A program made the position numbers and the translations under genes. The notes beneath the pieces were generated by a model, which worked only from the letters and a program-made list of their open reading frames with translations, ran no database searches and had not been told where the DNA came from. From assembly GCA_963669155.1 (NCBI GenBank), contig OZ022590.1, forward strand, positions 2,489,899-2,553,898: a stretch of 64,000 nucleotides of DNA, written 5' to 3'. This DNA comes from Arbacia lixula. Lineage: Eukaryota; Echinodermata; Echinoidea; Arbacioida; Arbaciidae. Below are positions 56,914-64,000 of this stretch, in pieces. Position 1 is the stretch's first letter. Every line of letters begins with the position of its first letter.

Positions 56914-58619
56914 ATCAATCTTTCTTCTTGGTGGTTAAACTGAATCACTCCTTCTTTTGTGTGTTTCCTTCACATTGGAACTTAAAGGAAATGTCCTGTG
57001 CGATCTGATAGTTCTTTCTTACCAGAGGTAGGAAGAAGGGGAACTATCCGGAGAAGAGAAAAGTCAACCAATGCAAGATATCTCTCAAAAACGATAGTAT
57101 ACATCCTGAGAATTGTGGCCATGTCTAATGTTTATCGCATGAACGAAGTATGTATACATTCACTTGCCAAGTGTAAGGATTCTACTCTACTTTCGTAAAT
57201 TACTTTTTGTCCCATATTACTAAAATCTTGGCTACCGTTTGTCACCAGCAGATTGTATGTAACATGCACCGGCGACTTTTGGTCGACAGCCAATAAGCCT
57301 CTTTCGTAATGTATTCACAACTTTATCCCGAACTGTGTAGTAACACGCTATGAAATTCTTATGTATAGTGATAGTGATTCAGTTTCCATTGGTGGAATTC
57401 ACTCTGAATCTTTTACTTGTTGCTACACTGACAAACCTCGGACAAGTTTTGGGGTTATTAATATGAACGTATTGTCTGAAAGACACGCATAAGATGTGCA
57501 TACTCAACGAAAAAAGTATATTTCTGAATAGTCTAAGTCTTCACTTTATTACTGGACCCAATATTATACCCATCCCTAACCACAGACATGAATAGGAACC
57601 CATCACTAAACTAAGTGTATGTGAAGACTTAGTGCCCAGCAAGCGCCTATTGACCATTTCACTGGAGGGGAAAAGACGTGAAAATAGCCCAAACCGAACA
57701 CCTTTGCTACTGTATACATGAAGCGAGATTCTTGATTTGCATCGTCGCAGCGAGAAAACCCTCGCGACAAGCGCAGACCTTCAGCGGCGAATCGTATCCC
57801 GTATAAGCGCTTATGACAAACAGAGCGCTCTTAGCTTTGAATTGTTTTATCTAATGTAGTATTTTTCATTGTGCAGAGGGGTATTTTCTTAACCGCATAA
57901 TACCTAAATACATGTAATTTAATTTTGGGCAGTATAATGGGTTTGTGAAAACCGCAAGGTTACTATATAGACCTTTCCCTGGCGTGTTATGTTATGAAAC
58001 GGGATATAGCGAAATTTTCCATTGTCGAAAAAACTATTCAAAATGGGTAAATTTGCTTCTCTAAAGGATACTCTACAAAGTCCACACAAACTTTAAAAAA
58101 ATTATCTAGAAAGATCTTCCAGAAATCTGAGTAATATTGTGTATACGAGCCAATTGGGGAATGGAGTAATGCGTCGGTACATATAATTAAAAATGTTAGT
58201 TATAGCAAACATTTCTGCAACGCATCTGAATGCAAGCAGGGGTGATCCACCATTTCGTGCTTGCAATGATAGCCTCCCTTGAGAAGGAGGACAAAATGTT
58301 GAGAGGAAAAGAAGTTAATATCGGCGTACTCTTTTCTCGTTTCTCATTTTTCTCATTTGATAAAGCTGAATTAATCACGACGTGCCGTCCCGAATCTAGG
58401 GTCTACCGGCTATGCACCTTGCTCCATCTGCACGTATTGTTCTGACCCCTACGTCCTGTAGCAAAATCCTCTCCGCTGCTTGATGTTACCCAAACCATGT
58501 CATTCGTTGTCTTCCTCTTTCTCTCTCCCTTATGTCACTCCTTCAAGTAACAGCTTCTGGAGACCCCCTTTCTCACCATAATATCCGGCATATATACAAG
58601 CTTTCTTCTCTGTACCCTC
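56914..58619. other. D-E intergenic, no gene recognised
   Basis: Contains a block at about 57367-57500 resembling 61680-61790 in gene E intron 1, and an imperfect inverted pair (AGTCTAAGTCTTCACT near 57529 / GTGAAGACTTAGTG near 57621). No coding exon supported. Confidence 0.4.
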
Positions 58620-58992
58620 TTGAAAGGGAATATGCTGTACGAGGAAGACAAAAAGCCTTCAAAAGGGTGATCGTGAGCAATCTTATTGTCAATGGTCTTA
58701 AATTCATGTATTGTCCATTTGAGAAGCTTGCAGAAAGTCATTTGCCCTTAAATGATCCACATTTGGAGTAATTAGTCAAGATTTGGGAAATCCTCAAATG
58801 TTCGGGACGAACATTTTGAGGATTTGTCTTTTAATCACTAATTACTCCAAATGTGGATCATTTAAGAGGAAATGACTTTCTGCAAGTTTCTAAAATGGAC
58901 AATACATGAATTTAAGACCATTGACAGTAAGATTGCTCACGATCACCTTTTTGAAGGCCTTTTGTCTTCCCAGTACAGTATATTCTCTTTAA
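58620..58992. mobile_element. TTAA foldback MITE, copy 2
   Basis: A 373-bp palindrome homologous to 48601-48972: left end TTGAAAGGGAATATGCTGTA, right end CAGTACAGTATATTCTCTTT AA. The left TTAA has mutated to TTGA. Confidence 0.85.
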
Positions 58993-60025
58993 CATCTCCC
59001 CCTCTCTACACGATCTTCTGAGAACTGTTTAATTGCTGATGTTCGTAATCCAGCTTATTCTTTGCATTCTCATTAAGCACCACTTTATAACTATAGCTTC
59101 GATTCTCATCTTTGTCTGTCCGTCTGTCTGTCTGTCTCTATCTCAGTCGTCTTTACCCCATCTGTTTTGCTTTCCTCCTTTTCCAGTCTTCCCTCTCTCT
59201 TTCCTCATTTCTTTTTATATGTCTCTCTTCCAGTGTCTTCATTTATTTCTTTTCTCTTTCTCTTCTCCATTCGTTCTTTAATGCGAGACCTCATGACTTG
59301 ATAGGTCGACTAGGCAAAATCTTTGACATTAGCTCTTGCATCATTTCATAACTACTCACACGTCAATTACAACATGAAATTGTGAAAAAACATCTTTTAA
59401 AATTCAAATCATTTTATTATAATACAGAATGAAATTACATTTTCAACGTATTATTGTAACCATGATGGAATGAAAAACAATAGATATGGTAAAATTCGTC
59501 GCTATCAACCATTTCTTCTAAATATTAGCAAGATGTTTCTGGCAGACGATATACTTTAGAAAAGGGTCAACATGAGCAAGGTTAGTTTTATTTCTCAATA
59601 ATATACTTTCATGATAAATCATTGTTCATTATCGCAGTGAGTACTTAATAAAAAATTGAGATTATCTGACATATGAGATTCATTTAAATACCAACCGCAC
59701 ATATCGCATTCAATGTGATTTCACTAAGTAAATGGGCATCGGTAAACTTAAAACGATGTACATTCCCTTAAGCTGGCGTTTGTAAAATAATTTATGATCA
59801 TCCACCTAAATAAATCGGATTACAAATAATAAATAAATTGATACGTACTGATGAATGAATACATTATAAAAGAGAGATTTACAAAATGATCATTTCGAAC
59901 GAAAGTAGGAGGGATATTTCAAAGGTGTGTGCTATCATAGGAAGGAAGGGTAAATATTAAGGCACCGTCTTATAAAGAGTTCCGATTGATATGAATCGCT
60001 CGAAAAATCTCTGACCCTTTTTAGC
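58993..60025. other. Gene E 3' flank, no gene recognised
   Basis: C/T-rich at 59120-59280, AT-rich afterwards. A minus-strand AATAAA at 59592-59587 could serve gene E. Confidence 0.35.
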
Positions 60026-62540
60026 CTATCGCTCGCTTGATTCGGCAGAAGTAGAAGTAGACGTCTCGGTAGAGTTCGAAGAAGAACGTCTGAAGCGAGC
60101 TGCAGGAGTGTAGAAAAGGAAGGAACAAAAATAACACGTCTGCAAATTCGCAAACATCACTTAAAGACATTTTATTCATATGTCAAAAAGTCACTAGCGA
60201 CCTCCGCTTGAAATGTTCGCGGTTAGGTGAATACAAAAAACGAATTCTCTAGGCCTATGATCGTTTCATACTAACGCATGTAGCGTATCATGCCAATAAA
60301 ATAAATGAATCACGTGGGGTGCACAAAAACACAGCAACAGCTACTTAATTTATATTTAAGTGACGTCACTAGCGCATATCGATGATTTTTATTAAGACGA
60401 TACTATGTATATGTACTTTGGGCAATTCGTGTGCGTATTCACATTAAGATGTTATGTTCACGTTAAGCATGTTAAGAATATTTTGTTTAAGAATGAAGAA
60501 ATCCCAATCCCAACTTGGGTATCGAACTGTCTTTAAAATATCAGTTAACAGTACATTCCACAGTTAAAAAGAAAATTCACCGTTGAAGTTAATAATCTAC
60601 AACACAATTTGCCAAACATGTTTTTCTTACGTTGCACATTAATTTGAAATCCTCACCAAATAATTGCAAACAATTTTCGTGATAGCATTGGTTAAGACAG
60701 TGGCTTTGTTCAATTCAAACAGCTGGATCATTAATAGCCAACTCACCGAGGTTTGTAACGCGGACGACTGGGCTGCAGACGTGATCAAGGACCTCACATG
60801 CAGACTCGAATTGGCCGCCGGTCGCCGTGACTAGCTCCTCTTCCTCCGCCATCTTGATGTACTTCTTGGCCGTCTCAGAGGTGGCAGAGCTACCCAGGAG
60901 CTCGTCGATAAAGTCCGCGTTGCACTCCTCAACCGACCTGTAGTCCGGGCACAGGATGGCGAAGACAGCGGTGATGTCGGTGGTGGTCGATGGGATTGCT
61001 GTGGCGTGGATGAAATGGGAGAATAGAGTCTGGTCATCTTATGAATGATATGAGTTAAACTTCAACAACCGCCATTACAACTTGGCACTGTCATAAACCT
61101 GGGGGGGGGGGGAGGGGCAGCATGAGAAATGATGTAAATTTATACCAAGACTGTATGAAGTGAGCTCGCTTCATACTGATGCTTCCTTCCTTGTTCATAC
61201 AGAGTTCAAATATGTACACATGGCGGCCTGCTCACTCAGCTGGTATTATTCATATAAGCCCCCCCCCCCTCCCCCCACCTTCAGATTTAAAATAATTTGA
61301 AATTAGCGTTCGTGATTTTGGGGGATTCACCAACCCAGACCTTGAGCTTTTCAGCGGTGCGAAAGAAGGAAGTTCATTTAGCCCCTCCCCCCCCCCTCCT
61401 CTGTCCACCGCCCCGCCCCCCCCCCCGCCCCCACACCTACACCCACACCGCCCCCCCCCCTCCCCCATGCAACATATTTAAGTAGATTCAACCCTTACCT
61501 CCAGCGTGGTGGAGAGTAGAATAGGCTACGAAGAAGAGGCAGAAAACAGCGGTGAATTTCATCTGGAATGAAAAAACATAAGCAAAGATTATTATATTTT
61601 GCCAATAAGCCGTTTTCTAAATGTATTGAAAACTTACCATCAAACTTCATATAAACACGTAATCAAAGTCACTCGTATTTTGTGATTCATCCCTAAAGGG
61701 TGGCATTCACAGTGAATTTTTTAGTTGTTGCTACTCGGACAAGCTTTGGGGTTTCCATATTGTTTGAAAGACCTGCATAAAATCGGCATACATAACAACA
61801 AATGTTATAGCGTATTGCGCTTTCGCGTTTTTGTTTGAACGAATAGTTCTATGACATTGTTTGCAATGATTATAGAAAAGCATCTAATAACACCAATGAA
61901 GATGTCGCAATCATTGTAGTTCGAAGAATTTCCTGTAGGCTTATCATAGTAATGAAAGCTTTAATTTCTTTCTCTTAATAATACGCTCCCATTTTCTTCA
62001 CAAGATAATTCTAACATGATTGCTAGACGTTAACAGATAGGTATGGCAGCTTTTTTTTTTTTTTTTATAATGAACGGTAAGAAGATCTTTTCTCGTGCCT
62101 TGTGTTTAAGAACTGTCTTCTTTAAGATATGATATATTAAAGATTTAAAATATCGAATCTAATAATTTAACGAGGTTTTCAGCAAGTATTGCTATTTGAC
62201 ACAATGGAAATACTCTGAAATGTTATTGTTGTAAAATTATTAATCTTTTGACAAAACTTCCACGTTAAGTTTTACTAATCCTTCGTATCAGAGTGTGGTT
62301 AAAAGTGATGTGAAAACAAAAACAGTTTCTATTTGAATGGATAACTCACTCTTGTTAAAAATCAATATGGCTATGAACGCAACAGTCGGTCAGGGTATTG
62401 GAGAGAAAAAATGCCGATTCAGATTCTCTGTTTGCCTGTCAAGCGAAGTTAATTTGTATTCATAGTATAACAGTGACCAACGAAACAGCGGTCTTTAAGT
62501 CAAAGTTACAGAACGCACCTTTGTAACTTACCATTGCCAT
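60026..62540 (-). CDS. Gene E: secreted four-cysteine peptide (132 aa, 4 exons)
   Basis: Exons in reading order: 62540-62532 (ATGGCAATG), 61562-61499, 60998-60747, 60099-60026; all phases join. The signal exon is of the D type with one extra His codon (MKFTAVFCLFFVAYSTLHHA). The mature exon reads AIPSTTTDITAVFAILCPDY, RSVEECNADFIDELLGSS, IKMAEEEELVTATGGQFES and ACEVLDHVCSPVVRVTNL. The tail is ARFRRSSSNSTETSTSTSTS-like: it has RFRR, a furin-type site, as in gene A, and the NST site. It is tail-to-tail with D and head-to-head with F. Unknown family, likely secreted. Confidence 0.87.
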
Positions 62541-62647
62541 GGTTGGTGATGATTTTTTCTTTAGATTTTGTCGGGAAATTGCTCAGAAGATCTAAAGATC
62601 GTTGCTTCTTGACGATGTTGAGATTGGAGCGATCAGTTTCTGATCCC

Positions 62648-62654
62648 TTTTATA
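62648..62654 (-). promoter_or_regulatory. TATA box of gene E
   Basis: TATAAAA on the minus strand in AGAATTATATAAAAGGGATC, 108 nt upstream of the ATG. Confidence 0.75.
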
Positions 62655-62879
62655 TAATTCTTGGAGGTTAAATGAAATAATGCATGCATGCACTGCATTC
62701 AACCATTGCTTTGTTTTCAAAATGCAATTATTCATTGATTGTGCAATGTGAAGATACTGACGGGCCTATTTGCGCATTGTTCATTGTATTTTATGACGGA
62801 CGGGCGGCGTGGTTTTGTGCGTGAGTGGTATCCGAACTTGGCACGTAGGGTATTCGTTACCACGCAAACAGATCGCACT

Positions 62880-63140
62880 TCAATTTACTCACACCCTCCC
62901 CCCTTTTCCGCTCTCCCTTCTTCTTCTTCTTCTTTGACTTTTTTACACACCCCCCCCCCCCCGCACACACACACACCCACACACACATACCCTTTGTCTC
63001 TACTTATATCAGACTCGTTCTATCTTCATTTGTATACAATTAAGTATCTTTTTGTTTTAAATCTCTCTCTCTCTCTTTCGTATTCGCCCCCCCCCCCACT
63101 ATAAAAGAACAATACCCCTTATTTTTGCCCCCAACCCCAC

Positions 63141-63184
<44 letters not shown>

Positions 63185-63300
63185 ACTGATGGACATATCC
63201 CCAAACTCCACCCCACCCATAAATCAACCCCTCCCAAACCCAACCCACCCACCCCACCACACCCCACCCCACCCCCACCCCAGCCCACCCCAGCTCTCTT
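62880..63300. repeat. C/T- and CA-rich low-complexity spacer
   Basis: Poly-C near 62949 and 63087, a (TC)n run at 63145-63180 and CCCCACCC repeats. It fills the middle of the E/F divergent spacer. Confidence 0.85.
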
Positions 63301-63423
63301 ATCTGGTTGAAATGCATGAACGTGATTGATCTATGTCCCATTTTCGACAATAGAGCTGCGTGGTTTCACGGGTACACGAATTCGGATTAATATTGATTTC
63401 ACCGTAATAACCTTCAGCTTGAC

Positions 63424-63660
63424 AGATGATCACATCCAACTTTTTACTGATCCAAACTCGCTGCGACGTGCTAATGACCAATCCGGTAGATATGCCATTA
63501 AAACAAACAAACGCTTTGACAAACAATCGCATGATGAAACCATAAATGACACCTCACCTTCACGGAGTTTGACAAATCATAGGGGTAACATTAACGTACT
63601 TTGAATAGTTAATTATTTTTGTATAGTTTTAGGTCACCGATATATCCTATAAAAGAGCCG
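63424..63660 (+). promoter_or_regulatory. Gene F upstream region, conserved with gene A
   Basis: About 235 bp matching the inverse of 21840-22085 upstream of gene A: ACAGATGATCACATCCAACT, GGGGTAACATTAACGTACT and CCGATATATCCTATAAAAG. The TATA box is at 63648-63654, 108 nt before the ATG. Confidence 0.8.
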
Positions 63661-63761
63661 ACTTTGTTGCGGTACTCATCACAACTTGCTCCAGAGACAG
63701 AGATAACTTGACTCATTCTTGCAACCTACCTGAGCACACGACTCTCTCTACACACATCAAC

Positions 63762-63770
63762 ATGGCAATG
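63762..63770 (+). CDS. Gene F: first coding exon of a sixth peptide gene (cut by window end)
   Basis: ATGGCAATG followed by gtaagtgata, exactly as gene A exon 1. The 5' UTR (CTTGCTCCAGAGACAGAGAT ... CTCTACACACATCAAC) is nearly identical to that of gene A. The remaining exons lie beyond the window. It is divergent from gene E with 1.2 kb between the start codons. Confidence 0.75.
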
Positions 63771-64000
63771 GTAAGTGATACAGCGCTGTTACTTAGTTTC
63801 AAAATCTTTCCAAAGTCTATGTTACAACTATTAATGTCTAACATATCCTTTCATCAGCCTATAAACTAGATTTATCATGATAAGCCACAAATTGATCCCG
63901 CTATTCACGCGTGTACACCTTTTCCACGAGAAGGAGATGATATAGCTTTATATCGAATTACAATCATTATTTTGTCTATGTAATCGCTTAAAAACTCTTT

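Noticed and set aside
63040..63310. Gly-rich and Pro/Ser-rich frames near the E/F spacer
   Set aside because: Derived from CCCCACCC and (TC)n low-complexity DNA.

Overview
The window looks like a eukaryotic, marine-invertebrate nuclear genome. Genes are split into short exons with GT..AG introns, and the sequence is rich in microsatellites, long poly-G/poly-C runs, MITE-like elements, a DIRS-type retrotransposon and a non-LTR retrotransposon. An echinoderm or related deuterostome is my guess from this style and from the ABCC5-type transporter; no species is named with confidence.

Layout. (1) 619-9589, plus strand: the last 12 exons of an ABC transporter of the ABCC5 (MRP5) clade, covering the second membrane domain and second nucleotide-binding domain. 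All splice phases agree and the stop codon is in the window. (2) 16396-63770: six members of one family of small secreted four-cysteine peptides, here called genes A-F. Each complete member has four coding exons: a 9-nt first exon, a signal-peptide exon, a cysteine-rich exon and a Ser/Thr/Glu-rich tail exon. They lie as three head-to-head pairs (A-/B+, C-/D+, E-/F+). In each, a TATA box sits 103-109 nt upstream of the ATG. Gene F is cut by the window end. I do not recognise the family, and it is the most interesting system here. (3) 28432-49248, between B and C: mobile DNA and debris. It holds a nearly complete DIRS element (38986-44185), a Tc1-like transposase remnant, a broken DUF829/TMEM53-like gene, two copies of a G/C-rich inverted-repeat element, a TTAA foldback element and tRNA-like sequences.

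Introns carry much of the remaining repeat load. Intron 3 of gene A holds a 3.5-kb GACAGA-type array with 324-bp higher-order repeats. Intron 3 of gene B holds a truncated CR1/L2-like retrotransposon and a ~125-bp tandem array. The peptide genes look actively duplicated and recombined: gene C is a mosaic of A-like and B-like halves, and gene B joins an A-type signal exon to a D/E-type body.

The transporter and the peptide cluster show no evident functional link. If the peptides are co-expressed from shared divergent promoter regions they would form a local secreted-effector locus; the sequence alone cannot show what they act on.
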